This document shows positions 7,915-17,758 of a stretch of DNA of 64,000 nucleotides, one piece after another (position 1 is the first letter of the stretch; every line of letters begins with the position of its first letter). Both the position numbers and the translations under genes were made by a program. Source of the DNA: Burkholderia guangdongensis (GTDB lineage Bacteria; Pseudomonadota; Gammaproteobacteria; Burkholderiales; Burkholderiaceae); assembly GCF_013403875.1 (NCBI RefSeq), contig NZ_JACBNX010000001.1, positions 372,001 to 436,000 on the forward strand, read 5' to 3'. A model generated the notes under the pieces. That model did no database searches and was not told where the DNA came from. It saw nothing but the letters and a program-made list of their open reading frames with translations.

Positions 7915-8631
7915 ATGGACGGTTGGGCATGGGTCAGCTATCTCGGCATGGACCCCGACGGCTGGGGCGTCGCGCTGCTGCGCGGCGCGGGGATGACGCT
8001 CGAGATCTCGCTCGGCGCGTTCGTCGCCGGCATCGTGCTCGGGCTCCTCGGCGCGGCGGCGAAGCTGTCCGGCGTGCGGGTGCTGCAGCGCATCGCGCAA
8101 GGCTACACGACGCTCTGCCGCGCGGTGCCCGAGTTGCTGCTGATCCTGCTGCTGTACTACGCGGGCACCGACGCGATCAATCTGCTGATGGTCGCGATCG
8201 GCATCGGGCCGGTCTCGGTCAACGGCTTCGCGGCGGCGGTGATCGTGCTCGGCATCGTGCAGGGCGCGTATGCGGTCGAGATCATCCGCGGCGCGATTCT
8301 CGCGATTCCGTATGGGCAGATCGAGGCGGCGCGCGCGTTCGGCGCGTCGCCGGGCCTCGTGTTCCGGCGCGTGACGCTGCCCGCGATGGCGCCGTACGCG
8401 CTCGCCGGCTTCACGAACCTGTGGCTGATCCTCGTGAAGGACAGCGCGCTCGTCAGCGTTGTCGGCTACAACGAGCTGCTCTACACCGCGAAGCAGGCGG
8501 CCGGCTCGACGCGCCAGTACCTGCATTACTACCTGACGGTCGCGGCGGTCTACTTCGCGATCACCACGCTGTCCGGCATGCTGTTCCGAGAAATCGAGCG
8601 GCGCTTCGGACGCTGGATGCCGGCGTCCTGA
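7915..8631 (+). CDS. Amino-acid ABC transporter permease (HisQ/ArtQ type)
   Basis: 238 residues with about five membrane helices. The EAA loop is visible as GQIEAARAFGASPGLVFRRVTLPAMAPYALAG. The ATG at 7915 follows GAGGCGGC. It pairs with the next permease in a heterodimeric membrane channel served by the ATPase encoded first in the operon. Confidence 0.92.
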   Translation: MDGWAWVSYLGMDPDGWGVALLRGAGMTLEISLGAFVAGIVLGLLGAAAKLSGVRVLQRIAQGYTTLCRAVPELLLILLLYYAGTDAINLLMVAIGIGPVSVNGFAAAVIVLGIVQGAYAVEIIRGAILAIPYGQIEAARAFGASPGLVFRRVTLPAMAPYALAGFTNLWLILVKDSALVSVVGYNELLYTAKQAAGSTRQYLHYYLTVAAVYFAITTLSGMLFREIERRFGRWMPAS

Positions 8632-8675
8632 GCGCCGCCGCCCATTGCCCCGAGATTGCGAACGGAACTCCCGCC

Positions 8676-9371
8676 ATGGATCTGAGCGTATTGTCTTCGT
8701 ATGCGTCGGTGCTGCTGATCGGCGTGCTGACCACCGTCAAGCTGCTGGTCGTGTCCGGCGTGGTCGGCTTCGCGCTCGCGATCGCCGTCGCGTTCGCGCG
8801 CGTGTCCCGCCATCCGCTCGTCGCGCGAACGGCGAAGGGCTTCACCGACCTGATTCGCGGCACGCCGCTGCTCGTGCAGATCTACCTGATCTACTACGGC
8901 GTCGGCTCGCTGTTCGCCGGCTGGCCGATGCTGCGTGAAAGCGTGCTGTGGCCGTTCCTGCGCGACGGCTTCTGGTACGTCGCGCTCGCGCTGGTGATCA
9001 GCGTCGGCGCGTACGTCGGCGAGGTGCTGCGCGCGGGGCTGCGCGGCGTGCCGAAGGGCGAGATCGAGGCGGCGCGCGCGATGGGGATGCGGCCGCTGCT
9101 GGTCGTGCGCCGCGTGTGGCTGCCGCGCGCGATCCAGATCCTGCTGCCGACGCTCGCCGGCGAAACCGTGATGCTGCTGAAATCGACCGCGCTCGCGTCG
9201 ACGGTCGCGGTGATGGACGCGCTCGGCGCCGCGAACTACATTCGCGCGCAGACGCTGCATACTTACGAACCGCTGGTCGCGATCGCGATCGTCTACGTCG
9301 TGCTCGCGTTCGTGATCGAGCGCGGGTTCGGCTATCTCGAGCGGCGCGTGCCGGTGCGCATGCCGCAGTGA
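8676..9371 (+). CDS. Amino-acid ABC transporter permease (HisM/ArtM type)
   Basis: 231 residues from ATG 8676, MDLSVLSSYASVLLIGVLTT. The N-terminal part is hydrophobic, DLIRGTPLLVQIYLIYYGVGS is typical of this permease class, and the EAA loop is GEIEAARAMGMRPLLVVRRVWLPRAIQI. A longer in-frame opening back to 7923 is only the out-of-frame shadow of the first permease gene. It ends 48 bases before aruH, within the same operon. Confidence 0.92.
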   Translation: MDLSVLSSYASVLLIGVLTTVKLLVVSGVVGFALAIAVAFARVSRHPLVARTAKGFTDLIRGTPLLVQIYLIYYGVGSLFAGWPMLRESVLWPFLRDGFWYVALALVISVGAYVGEVLRAGLRGVPKGEIEAARAMGMRPLLVVRRVWLPRAIQILLPTLAGETVMLLKSTALASTVAVMDALGAANYIRAQTLHTYEPLVAIAIVYVVLAFVIERGFGYLERRVPVRMPQ

Positions 9372-9418
9372 GCATGATGGACCGGCGGCCCGCGCGGCGG
9401 CCGGGAGAAGGAGAGAGC

Positions 9419-10606
9419 ATGAAATTTTCGAAGCTGGTCGAGCGCCTGCACGGCAAGCGCACGTCGGCCTGGGACATCCATTACGCCGCACAGCGCGCGG
9501 CGGCGGCGGGCGAGCCGGTGATCATTCTGAGCGTCGGCGATCCGGATTTCGCGACGCCCGGCGTGATCGTCGAGCGCGCGGTCGACGCGTTGCGTGGCGG
9601 CGATACGCATTACAGCGAAGTACGTGGTCGCGCGGAACTGCGCGCGGCGATCGCGCGCGAGCATGCGCGCGCGACCGGCCAGGCGGTCGGCGCCGAGCAC
9701 GTGGTCGTCACGGCGGGCGCGCAGAACGCGCTGTTCGCGATGTCGCTGTGCCTGTGCGAGGCGGGCGACGAGGTGATCGTGCCGGAGCCGATGTATCTGA
9801 CCTACGAGGCGAGCGTGCGCGCATCCGGCGCGACGCTGGTGCCGGTGCCCGTCGACGCGTCGCGCGGCTTTCATCTCGATTGCGATGCGCTCGAAGCGGC
9901 GGTCACGCCGCGGACGAAGGCGATTTTCTTCGCGACGCCGTGCAATCCGACCGGCGTCGTGATGCCGCGCGACGACCTGATGCGAATCGCGCGACTCGCG
10001 TGCGAGCACGATCTGTGGGTCGTGTCCGACGAAGTGTACGCGGAGCTGACGTTCGAGCGCGAGATGGTCAGCATCGCGTCGCTGCCGGGGATGGCCGAGC
10101 GCACGGTGACGATCGGCAGCCTGTCGAAATCGCACGCGATGCCGGGCTGGCGGGTCGGCTGGGCGATCGGCCCGGTCGAGCTCGCCGAGCACGCGGAACG
10201 CCTCGCGCTGTGCATGCTGTACGGGCAGCCGGGCTTCATCCAGCAGGCGGCGCTCGTCGCGCTGGACAACCGCGCGGCGATCGTCGCCGACATGCGCGAG
10301 CTGTATCGCCGCCGGCGCGATCTCGTCTACGGCCGGCTCGCGAACACGCCGGGGTTGCGCTGCCTGCTGCCGGAAGCGGGCATGTTCATGATGATCGACG
10401 TGCGCGGCACCGGGCTCGACGCGCACGAATTCACGTGGCAGCTGTTCCGGGCGCAGAAGGTGTCGCTGCTCGATGCGAGCGCGTTTGGCGAGACCGCGTC
10501 CGGCTTCGTGCGGTTCGGCTTCGTCGTCGACGAAACGAAGCTGGCCGATGCGTGCGACCGGATCAAGACCTTCGTCGCGAGCTTAGGGGGTCTTCAGGCC
10601 GCGTGA
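9419..10606 (+). CDS. aruH: Arginine:pyruvate transaminase (PLP, fold type I)
   Basis: A 395-residue class I/II aminotransferase. LSVGDPDFATPGVI is near the N-terminus, CNPTGVVMPRDDL holds the Asn contacting PLP, VVSDEVYAELTFE has the Asp/Tyr of the PLP site, and GSLSKSHAMPGWRVGW carries the Schiff-base Lys. The N-terminal AWDIHYAAQRAAAAGEPVIILSVGDPDF and the SLSKSHAM-GWRVGW context resemble P. aeruginosa AruH closely as I remember it. Start ATG 9419 follows GGAGAAGGAGAG. AruH converts arginine plus pyruvate to 2-ketoarginine plus alanine, feeding AruI encoded upstream. Its last 24 bases overlap the convergent LysR gene. Another basic-amino-acid transaminase is the main alternative. Confidence 0.83.
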   Translation: MKFSKLVERLHGKRTSAWDIHYAAQRAAAAGEPVIILSVGDPDFATPGVIVERAVDALRGGDTHYSEVRGRAELRAAIAREHARATGQAVGAEHVVVTAGAQNALFAMSLCLCEAGDEVIVPEPMYLTYEASVRASGATLVPVPVDASRGFHLDCDALEAAVTPRTKAIFFATPCNPTGVVMPRDDLMRIARLACEHDLWVVSDEVYAELTFEREMVSIASLPGMAERTVTIGSLSKSHAMPGWRVGWAIGPVELAEHAERLALCMLYGQPGFIQQAALVALDNRAAIVADMRELYRRRRDLVYGRLANTPGLRCLLPEAGMFMMIDVRGTGLDAHEFTWQLFRAQKVSLLDASAFGETASGFVRFGFVVDETKLADACDRIKTFVASLGGLQAA

Positions 10607-11548
10607 GCGGCGCGGTTGCGCGGCATCACGCGGTGCCGCGGCCGGCGGTGATTCGTCGCCCCGGCCGAGCCGCGCCGCGAGCCGCTCCTCGACGAACGCG
10701 ATGAACGCGCGGCACGTCGCCTGGCTCTGCCGGTGCTGTGGATAGACCGCGTTCAGCGGCAGCGGTGGCGGCGCGTAAGCGTCGAGGATCGGCGCGAGCG
10801 CGCCGCTGCGCAGCGCCGCCTCGACGATGAACTCCGGCAGCAACGCGATGCCGAGACCCGCGACGGCGGCATCGCGCACCGCGTCGCCGTTGTTCGCGAC
10901 GAGCGGCCCGCTCACGTCGAACGTGCGGTGTGCGCCGTCGATCTGGAATTCCCAGCCCGCGCGGCCTTCCTGGCCGTAGAGCAGGCACGCGTGCCGATGC
11001 AGATCGGCGGGCGTCGCCGGCGCGCCATGCGCGCTCAGGTACGCGGGGCTCGCACACGCGATCATCCGCAGCCCGCCGATCCGGCGCGCGATCAGCGTCG
11101 AATCGGGCAGCGGGCCGATCCGCAGCGCGACGTCGTAGCCTTCGCCGATCAGGTCGACGTGGCGGTCGCTGAGTTCGAGATTCAGCCGCACGGCCGGATG
11201 CTCGGCGAGGAACGCGGCGATCAGCGGCGACACGTGGCTCACGCCGAACGACATCGGCGCCGACACCTTCAGCGTGCCGCGCAGCGCGGTGCGGCTCTCC
11301 GACATCGCCTGCTCGGCGTCCTCGATTTCCGCGAGGATGCGCAGCGCGCGCACATGGAATTCGTGGCCGAGCTCGGTTATCGCGAGCTTGCGGGTGTTGC
11401 GCACGAGCAGCCGCACGCCGAGCGACGCCTCGAGCGCCATGATGCGGCGGCTGACGAACTGTTTCGACAGCAGCAGCTTGTCCGCGGCGGCGGTCAGGCT
11501 GCCGGTCTCGACGGTGGCGACGAAGATCCGGATGTCGTCGAATTGCAT
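10583..11548 (-). CDS. LysR-type transcriptional regulator
   Basis: 321 residues. The N-terminal winged HTH MQFDDIRIFVATVETGSLTA...LLLSKQFVSRRIMALEASLGVRLLVRNTRKLAITELG is typical. The effector domain LKVSAPMSFGVSHVSPLIAAF places it in the DsdC/CrgA-like branch of LysR proteins. The C-terminus is Pro/Arg-rich and its 3' end overlaps the aruH 3' end convergently. It lies immediately downstream of the glutamate dehydrogenase gene on the same strand, with a 105-base gap. Its target is not evident. Confidence 0.88.
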   Translation of the reverse strand: MQFDDIRIFVATVETGSLTAAADKLLLSKQFVSRRIMALEASLGVRLLVRNTRKLAITELGHEFHVRALRILAEIEDAEQAMSESRTALRGTLKVSAPMSFGVSHVSPLIAAFLAEHPAVRLNLELSDRHVDLIGEGYDVALRIGPLPDSTLIARRIGGLRMIACASPAYLSAHGAPATPADLHRHACLLYGQEGRAGWEFQIDGAHRTFDVSGPLVANNGDAVRDAAVAGLGIALLPEFIVEAALRSGALAPILDAYAPPPLPLNAVYPQHRQSQATCRAFIAFVEERLAARLGRGDESPPAAAPRDAAQPRRSRGLKTP

Positions 11549-11653
11549 CGGCAGGTTCGGCCCGTGATGCCGGGCCCGAGTGGCGAAAGCCGTATTATCG
11601 GCAATTCGGGCCGCCGGCGGCGAACCGGCGGCCGTGCGCGCGGGGCGAGGGCG

Positions 11654-14600
11654 TCAGGCTCGCTCCAGCACCGCCATCTCGCGGACGATCACGAGCAGCA
11701 CCGACAGGCTCGCGCCGCCGGTCGCGCGCAGATCGGCGAGTATCCGCGCGTAGCGGTCGAGCGGGGCCGTGCAGCGGCCGGCCCATGCATCGACGATCGC
11801 CTCCGGCGTGGTCGAGTCGGGGGCCTGGGTGAGCGCGCTCGTCGTCAGCGCGCGCTTTACGCGCGCGAGTTCGGTGAGCGCCGCGGCGCGCGCGACCATG
11901 TCCCAGTGCGTCGGCGTCGGCAGCGCCGCCGCGCGCTCGCCGATCCAGCCGTAATTGAGCCGCGTGCCGAGCGCGAAGTAGACGCCCGCGACGACTTCCA
12001 GGCTGCGGTTGCAGGTGGCCGCCACTTCGGCGATGTCGAGCAGCGCGGCCGACAGGTCGCCGCTCGCGACCCGCACCGCGAGCCCGCTGTCGACGCCCGC
12101 TTCGACGAGCGCGCGCTGCCGCTCGGCGAGCGCGTCGAGATCCGCGGTGGGCAGCAATGCCGGCAGTTGCGGCGCGACGCGTTGCGCCGCGTCGCGGCAG
12201 CGTGCGATCAGGTCGCCGGCGCTGCCGGCCGCACCGGCTTGCAGATGCCGCAGGAACCACAGCGCCGCGCTTTCGAGCAGCCGCGCGACGTCGACGAACA
12301 TCCGCGCCTGCACGTCGTCGGCGACGCGGTTGTCGAGCGCATCGAGGTCGCGCCACAGGTCGTTCAGGTCGAACACGTCGCGCGCCATGATGCACGCGCG
12401 CACGATGTCGCCGGGCTGCGCGTCGGTCTCCTCCATCAGCCGGTGCACGAACGCGCAGCCGACCCGGTTCACGAGCGCATTCGTCAGATGCGTCGCGAGG
12501 ATTTCGCGGCGCAGCGGATGGCGGCGCATCGGCTCGCTGAAGCGCTTCTGCAGCGGTTTCGGGAAATAGTCGATCAGCATGTCGGCGACGAGCGGATCCT
12601 CGGGCACGTCGGATTCGAGCAACGCGTCGTACAGCCACATCTTGCCGTACGCGAGCAGCACCGCGCGCTCCGGCGCCGTGAAGCCGAGCTTCGCGGCGTG
12701 GCGCTCGGCGATCTCGTCGTCGGTCGGCAGGAACTCGATCGCGCGGTTCAGGCGCCCCGCGCGTTCGAGCGCGCGCATCATCCGCGCTTCGGCGTCGAGC
12801 ATCTCCACGCCGAAGCGGCCCGCGATCGACAGCGCCTGCGTCTGATAGTAGTTGTCGCGCAGCACGAGCAGCCCGACCTCGTCGGTCATTTCCGCGAGCA
12901 GCGCGTTGCGCTGCTTGTCCGTCATCTCGCCGTCCGCGACGACGAGCCCGAGCAGGATCTTGATGTTGACTTCGTGATCCGAACAATCGACGCCGGCGGA
13001 GTTGTCGATCGCGTCGGTGTTGATGCGCCCGCCGCGCCGCGCGAACTCGATGCGCCCGAACTGCGTGAAGCCCAGATTGCCGCCTTCGCCGATCACCTTG
13101 CAGCGCAGATCCGAGCCGTTCACGCGGACCGCGTCGTTGGTGCGGTCGCCGACCTGCGCGTTCGTTTCGTGCGTCGCCTTCACATAGGTGCCGATGCCGC
13201 CGTTGTACAGCAGGTCGACCGGCGCCTGCAGGATCGCGCGGATCAGCTCGTTCGGCGCGAGCGACGCCGCGTCGATGCCGAGCGCGGCCTGGATTGCGGG
13301 CGACAGCGCGATCGTCTTCGCGGTGCGCGGATAAACGCCGCCGCCGGCCGAGATCAGCGCCTGATCGTAATCGGCCCAGCTCGAGCGCTCGAGCGCGAAC
13401 AGCCGCGTGCGCTCGGCGAAGCTCGTGGCCGGATCGGGGTTCGGGTCGAGAAAGACGTGCCGGTGATCGAACGCCGCGACGAGCCGGATATGCGGCGACA
13501 GCAGCATCCCGTTGCCGAACACGTCGCCGGACATGTCGCCGACGCCGACCACCGTGAAGTCCGTCGCCTGCGTGTCGACGCCCATCTCGCGGAAATGCCG
13601 CTTCACCGATTCCCACGCGCCGCGCGCGGTGATCGCCATCTTCTTGTGGTCGTAGCCGACCGAGCCGCCCGACGCGAACGCGTCGTCGAGCCAGAAGCCA
13701 TACTCGTGCGAGATCGCGTTCGCATAGTCGGAGAACGTCGCGGTGCCCTTGTCGGCGGCGACGACCAGATACGGATCGTCCGCATCGTGCCGCACGACGT
13801 CGGGCGGCGGCACGATCGCGCCGCTCGCGAGGTTGTCGGTCAGGTCGAGCAGCCCGCGCAGGAACGTCTGGTAGCACGCGATGCCTTCACGCATCCATGC
13901 TTCGCGATCGGTTGGCGACGGCGGATTCTTCACGACGAAGCCGCCTTTCGAGCCGACCGGCACGATCACGACGTTCTTCACCATCTGCGCCTTCATCAGG
14001 CCGAGCACTTCGGTGCGGAAATCCTCGCGGCGGTCGGACCAGCGCAGGCCGCCGCGCGCGACGCGGCCGCCGCGCAGGTGCACGCCTTCGACGCGCGGCG
14101 AATACACCCAGATCTCGAACATCGGCTTCGGCTCGGGCAGGCCGGGCACTTTCGCAGGATTGAACTTGAACGACAGGTACGGCTTCGGCATGCCGTCCGG
14201 ATCGTGCCGGTAGTAGTTCGTGCGCTCGGTCGCATTGATCACGCCGAGGAACTGGCGCAGGATCCGGTCCTCGTCGAGATTCGGCACCTGGTCGAGCGCG
14301 CTTTCGATTGCGTTGAGCTGGCGTTGCGCGTGTGCGTCGCGCGCATCGCCCACTTGCGGATCGAAGCGCATCACGAACAATTCGACCAGCTGCCGCGCGA
14401 TCGCCGGGTTGCCGGTCAGCGCGCGTTCGATGTACGCGTCGCTGAACGTCGAGCCGACCTGCCGCAGATATTTCGCGTACGCGCGCAGGATCGCGACCTC
14501 GCGCGCGCTCAGATGCGCGCGCAGCACGAGCCGGTTGTATCCGTCGTTCTCGATGCGCGCGCTCCAGGCCCGGTCGAACGCGTCTTCGAACAGATCCTTC

Positions 14601-16486
14601 ACGCGCTCGATGTCGAATTCGGCGTCGTCCGCGAGCTCGAGGCCGAAGTCGTGCACCCATGCGGGCGCCGCGTCGGGTGCCTGAATCTTGTATGAGCGCT
14701 CCTCGTCGACGCGCACGCCGAGATGCTCGAGCATCGGCAGGCTGCGCGACAGCGCGATCGGCTCGCCCGCGCGATAGACCTTGAAGCGGAACGCGCGCGG
14801 CCCCGCCTCGATCGGCCGGTACAGGTTCATCGCCAGATTCGGCGTGCCCTGCACGCGCTCGATCAGCTCGACGTCGCGCACCGCGGTGCGCGCCGGATAG
14901 TCGTCGCGATAGCCGGCGGGGAACGAATCCGCGTAGCGCTGCAGCAGGCGATTGCCTTGCTCCTCGCCGAACGCGTCGAGCAGCGCGTCGGACAGGTCGT
15001 CCTGCCAGCGGCGCGTGACCTGGATCAGCCGCGTTTCAAGCTCGCGCGTGTCGACGTCGGGCATCGTGCCCGGATCCGCATGGACCACGAAATGAATCCG
15101 CGCGATCGCCGATTCGGACAGCTGCGGCGTGAACTCGACGTTGACACCGTTGAACGCGTCGACGAGCAGGTGCGCGATGCGCCGGCGCAGGTCGGTGTTG
15201 TACTTGTCGCGCGGCACGAACACGAGGCACGACACGAAGCGGTCGAAGCGGTCGCGCCGCACGAACAGGCGCGTGCGCTGATGCTCCTGCAGGCGCAGCA
15301 CGCCGAGCGCGATGTCGTACAGCTCGTCCTCGGTCGCCTGGAACAGCTCGTCGCGCGGATAGGTTTCGAGCACCGTCACGAGCGTTTTGCCGAGATGCCC
15401 CTTCGGCAGGAAGCCCGCGCGCCGGACGATGTTCGCGCATTTGCGGCGCACGATCGGGATTTCCGACGCGGACACCATGTACGCGGTCGACGTATAGAGC
15501 CCGATGAAGCGCCGCTCGCCGTTCACCTTGCCGTCGGGGCCGACGAGCTTCACGCCGACGTAGTCGAGATAGCCGGGGCGGTGCACGGTCGCGCGCGAGT
15601 TCGCCTTGGTCAGGAAGATCGGCAATGCGCCGTGGATGATCGCGGCGGCGGCGGGCGGCAGCGGCGTCAGGTCCGGCGTGCCGGGCGCGCGCAGCGTTTC
15701 GCGCAGCAGGCCGAGCCCCGAGCCCTCGATGCCGCGCAGCGCGAAGCCGCCATCGTGCTCGACGAGCGCGTAGTCGCGGTGGCCGAGGAACGTGAAGTGG
15801 TCGGCGGCCATCCATTCGAGGAATGCACGGGCCTCGACGCCTTCGGCGCTCGTCTCGCGCGCCTTCATGTCGCCGATCGTCGCGCGCGCGATCTCGACGA
15901 TCTTCGGCCAGTCCTCGACCGACGAGCGCACGTCGCCGAGCACGCGCGCGATGTCGCCGCGCAGCGCGTCGAGCTTCGCTGCGTCGCCGCATCGATCGAC
16001 TTCGAAATGGATGAACGACGTGAGTTGCGACTGCCCGTCGTCGTCGACGCCGCCGACGCCCACGCGCGCGATGCCGCCTTCCTTCGCGCGCCAGATGCGG
16101 AACACCGGGTGCAGCGCCGAGTGCAGCGCGAGCCCGAGCCGGTTGACGGCCATCGACACCGAATCGACGAGGAACGGCATGTCGTCGTTGACGATCTCGA
16201 TGACCGTGTGATCCGAATGCCAGCCGTGCTGCTCGAGGATCGGGTTGTACACGCGCAGCCGCTCGCTGCCCGGCACGAACCGCTGCGCGGTCTGCCAGTG
16301 CGCCATCGCGGCGCCGTACAGATCGGCGATCCCGCGGCTTTGCAGATCGTCGGCATCGGCGAAATCGTAGTAATGCCGGAGAAAGGGTTCGACGATTTCG
16401 AACGCGGCTTCGGGCAGACGCCCGCGCGCGAACTCGACGACATCGGAGAGCAGGTGAGCGACGACTTCTTCGTTCTTCGCTTGCAT
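11654..16486 (-). CDS. gdhB: NAD-specific glutamate dehydrogenase, large 180-kDa class
   Basis: A 1610-residue protein, the usual length of the L-180 NAD-GDH class. The long N-terminal regulatory part begins MQAKNEEVVAHLLSDVVEFA and includes FTFLGHRDYALVE. The catalytic core holds KAQMVKNVVIVPVGSKGGFVVK, GVGDMSGDVFGNGMLLS and the dinucleotide-binding GEGGNLGFTQFGRIEFA. The C-terminal helical region follows. It deaminates glutamate to 2-oxoglutarate with NAD+ in the cytoplasm. The ATG follows AGGAGGACGTC. In Pseudomonas the equivalent enzyme (called gdhB) is, as I recall, arginine-inducible, which would fit the neighbouring arginine island. An unusually long open frame on the opposite strand is a codon-bias shadow. 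Confidence 0.95.
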   Translation of the reverse strand: MQAKNEEVVAHLLSDVVEFARGRLPEAAFEIVEPFLRHYYDFADADDLQSRGIADLYGAAMAHWQTAQRFVPGSERLRVYNPILEQHGWHSDHTVIEIVNDDMPFLVDSVSMAVNRLGLALHSALHPVFRIWRAKEGGIARVGVGGVDDDGQSQLTSFIHFEVDRCGDAAKLDALRGDIARVLGDVRSSVEDWPKIVEIARATIGDMKARETSAEGVEARAFLEWMAADHFTFLGHRDYALVEHDGGFALRGIEGSGLGLLRETLRAPGTPDLTPLPPAAAAIIHGALPIFLTKANSRATVHRPGYLDYVGVKLVGPDGKVNGERRFIGLYTSTAYMVSASEIPIVRRKCANIVRRAGFLPKGHLGKTLVTVLETYPRDELFQATEDELYDIALGVLRLQEHQRTRLFVRRDRFDRFVSCLVFVPRDKYNTDLRRRIAHLLVDAFNGVNVEFTPQLSESAIARIHFVVHADPGTMPDVDTRELETRLIQVTRRWQDDLSDALLDAFGEEQGNRLLQRYADSFPAGYRDDYPARTAVRDVELIERVQGTPNLAMNLYRPIEAGPRAFRFKVYRAGEPIALSRSLPMLEHLGVRVDEERSYKIQAPDAAPAWVHDFGLELADDAEFDIERVKDLFEDAFDRAWSARIENDGYNRLVLRAHLSAREVAILRAYAKYLRQVGSTFSDAYIERALTGNPAIARQLVELFVMRFDPQVGDARDAHAQRQLNAIESALDQVPNLDEDRILRQFLGVINATERTNYYRHDPDGMPKPYLSFKFNPAKVPGLPEPKPMFEIWVYSPRVEGVHLRGGRVARGGLRWSDRREDFRTEVLGLMKAQMVKNVVIVPVGSKGGFVVKNPPSPTDREAWMREGIACYQTFLRGLLDLTDNLASGAIVPPPDVVRHDADDPYLVVAADKGTATFSDYANAISHEYGFWLDDAFASGGSVGYDHKKMAITARGAWESVKRHFREMGVDTQATDFTVVGVGDMSGDVFGNGMLLSPHIRLVAAFDHRHVFLDPNPDPATSFAERTRLFALERSSWADYDQALISAGGGVYPRTAKTIALSPAIQAALGIDAASLAPNELIRAILQAPVDLLYNGGIGTYVKATHETNAQVGDRTNDAVRVNGSDLRCKVIGEGGNLGFTQFGRIEFARRGGRINTDAIDNSAGVDCSDHEVNIKILLGLVVADGEMTDKQRNALLAEMTDEVGLLVLRDNYYQTQALSIAGRFGVEMLDAEARMMRALERAGRLNRAIEFLPTDDEIAERHAAKLGFTAPERAVLLAYGKMWLYDALLESDVPEDPLVADMLIDYFPKPLQKRFSEPMRRHPLRREILATHLTNALVNRVGCAFVHRLMEETDAQPGDIVRACIMARDVFDLNDLWRDLDALDNRVADDVQARMFVDVARLLESAALWFLRHLQAGAAGSAGDLIARCRDAAQRVAPQLPALLPTADLDALAERQRALVEAGVDSGLAVRVASGDLSAALLDIAEVAATCNRSLEVVAGVYFALGTRLNYGWIGERAAALPTPTHWDMVARAAALTELARVKRALTTSALTQAPDSTTPEAIVDAWAGRCTAPLDRYARILADLRATGGASLSVLLVIVREMAVLERA

Positions 16487-16682
16487 GACGTCCTCCTGAA
16501 CGGGGCGACCCTTGGTCGCCGGGTCAGTCGCACATTATGCGCCGGATGCGTGAAACGCCATTGTGCGGGTGCACATCGGCGCTGCGCGGGTTGATCGAGC
16601 GGTGGTATCGTTCGACCGAAACAGCACGGCCGTTCCGACGATCGAAACGGCCCGAATATCGATCTGAAGAAGGATTCGCCAC

Positions 16683-17612
16683 ATGAACCCTGTTGCCGGG
16701 CAACCCGGTTCCCGCATTCCCATCCAACGCGCCGACTTCGGTCGCGTGTCGGTTCTTTTCGGCGAGAAGAGCGGGAAATATCCCGACGGAAATCAGGTGC
16801 TCATCCGCGGCTCGGACACGCGCGCGTCGTTCGACACGCCGGTCGTTTCGAACCATATCGGCCCCGAATTCGACGATACGGAGCTGGTGGTGATGGGCCA
16901 CATCCACGAAGACCACATGGCCGGCCTGCATCGCGTTCCGCACGCATCGGTGTACGTGCACGAAGGCGATTTGCCGGCGGCACGCAGTTGGGACGGGATG
17001 AGCGCCGCTTACGGCGGCGCCCAGTCGGGCTCCGCGAAGATGCTGGCGAAACTCCAGCGCGAATTCTTCTACGCGCCGCGCCCGGACGCACTCGGCTACG
17101 TCGACGGCGCAACGTGGGATCTCGGCGACACGCGGATTCGCGCGTTCCACATGCCCGGCCACACGGCGGGCCACTGCGTGCTGGTGGTCGAGCCGGAGGG
17201 CCTGGCCTTCATCGGCGACATCGATCTGACCGGTTTCGGACCCTACTATGGCGACGCCAGTTCGAACCTGCACGACTTTCGGCGCAGCCTGGCGCGACTG
17301 CCGGATATTCCGGCGAAGGTGTGGGTCACGTCTCACCACCGGGGCATCTACACCGATCGGGCGCACTTCCTGCGCGATCTCGCCGCGTATACCGCCAAGC
17401 TCGACGAACGCGAGCAGCGCCTGCTGGGATGGCTCGCGGAATCGCCGAAGACCCTCGGGCAACTGGTCGAACGCCGACTGCTGTATCCGCCGGGCTACGA
17501 GGCGTTGTGGGTGGTAGATGCCGAGACCCGCACGATCTCGCAGCATCTGGCCGAACTCGTCGCCGACGGGCGGGTGCAGGTCGACGAGCAGGGTGTCTAC
17601 CGGCTCGGATGA
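16683..17612 (+). CDS. MBL-fold metallo-hydrolase
   Basis: 309 residues. The metallo-beta-lactamase signature appears as MGHIHEDHMAGL (H73, H75, D77, H78), a third His in HMPGHTAGH, the bridging Asp in FIGDIDLTGFG and a later His in SHHRGIY. The C-terminal segment (about 235-309) resembles a small winged-helix tail as in LACTB2-like proteins: LLGWLAESPKTLGQLVE...HLAELVADGRVQVDEQG. The ATG follows AAGAAGGATTC. Substrate unknown; cytoplasmic, as no signal peptide is visible. It is divergent from glutamate dehydrogenase but with no obvious link. Confidence 0.87.
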   Translation: MNPVAGQPGSRIPIQRADFGRVSVLFGEKSGKYPDGNQVLIRGSDTRASFDTPVVSNHIGPEFDDTELVVMGHIHEDHMAGLHRVPHASVYVHEGDLPAARSWDGMSAAYGGAQSGSAKMLAKLQREFFYAPRPDALGYVDGATWDLGDTRIRAFHMPGHTAGHCVLVVEPEGLAFIGDIDLTGFGPYYGDASSNLHDFRRSLARLPDIPAKVWVTSHHRGIYTDRAHFLRDLAAYTAKLDEREQRLLGWLAESPKTLGQLVERRLLYPPGYEALWVVDAETRTISQHLAELVADGRVQVDEQGVYRLG

Positions 17613-17758
17613 GCGAAGCCGTTCTCATCGGGGTGTTTGTCCACTTATTTGAGACAGTCATTATCTCCTTGTGTATTTTTCATTCATCCAGGTTGACGTA
17701 AGCTGTCTACATCGATGAACGAGATGCGCGTCCCGCGCATCCGTCAGCCAAGGAGAAC

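Noticed and set aside
10733..16594. Very long plus-strand open frames (1320 and 623 residues) opposite the glutamate dehydrogenase gene
   Set aside because: They are Arg/His/Ala-rich shadow frames caused by the GC-rich third positions of the real gene; no family signatures, no start sites.
17640..17758. Sigma70 promoter before the pirin gene (TTGACG at 17693)
   Set aside because: No -10 box at 16-18 bases; left unassigned.
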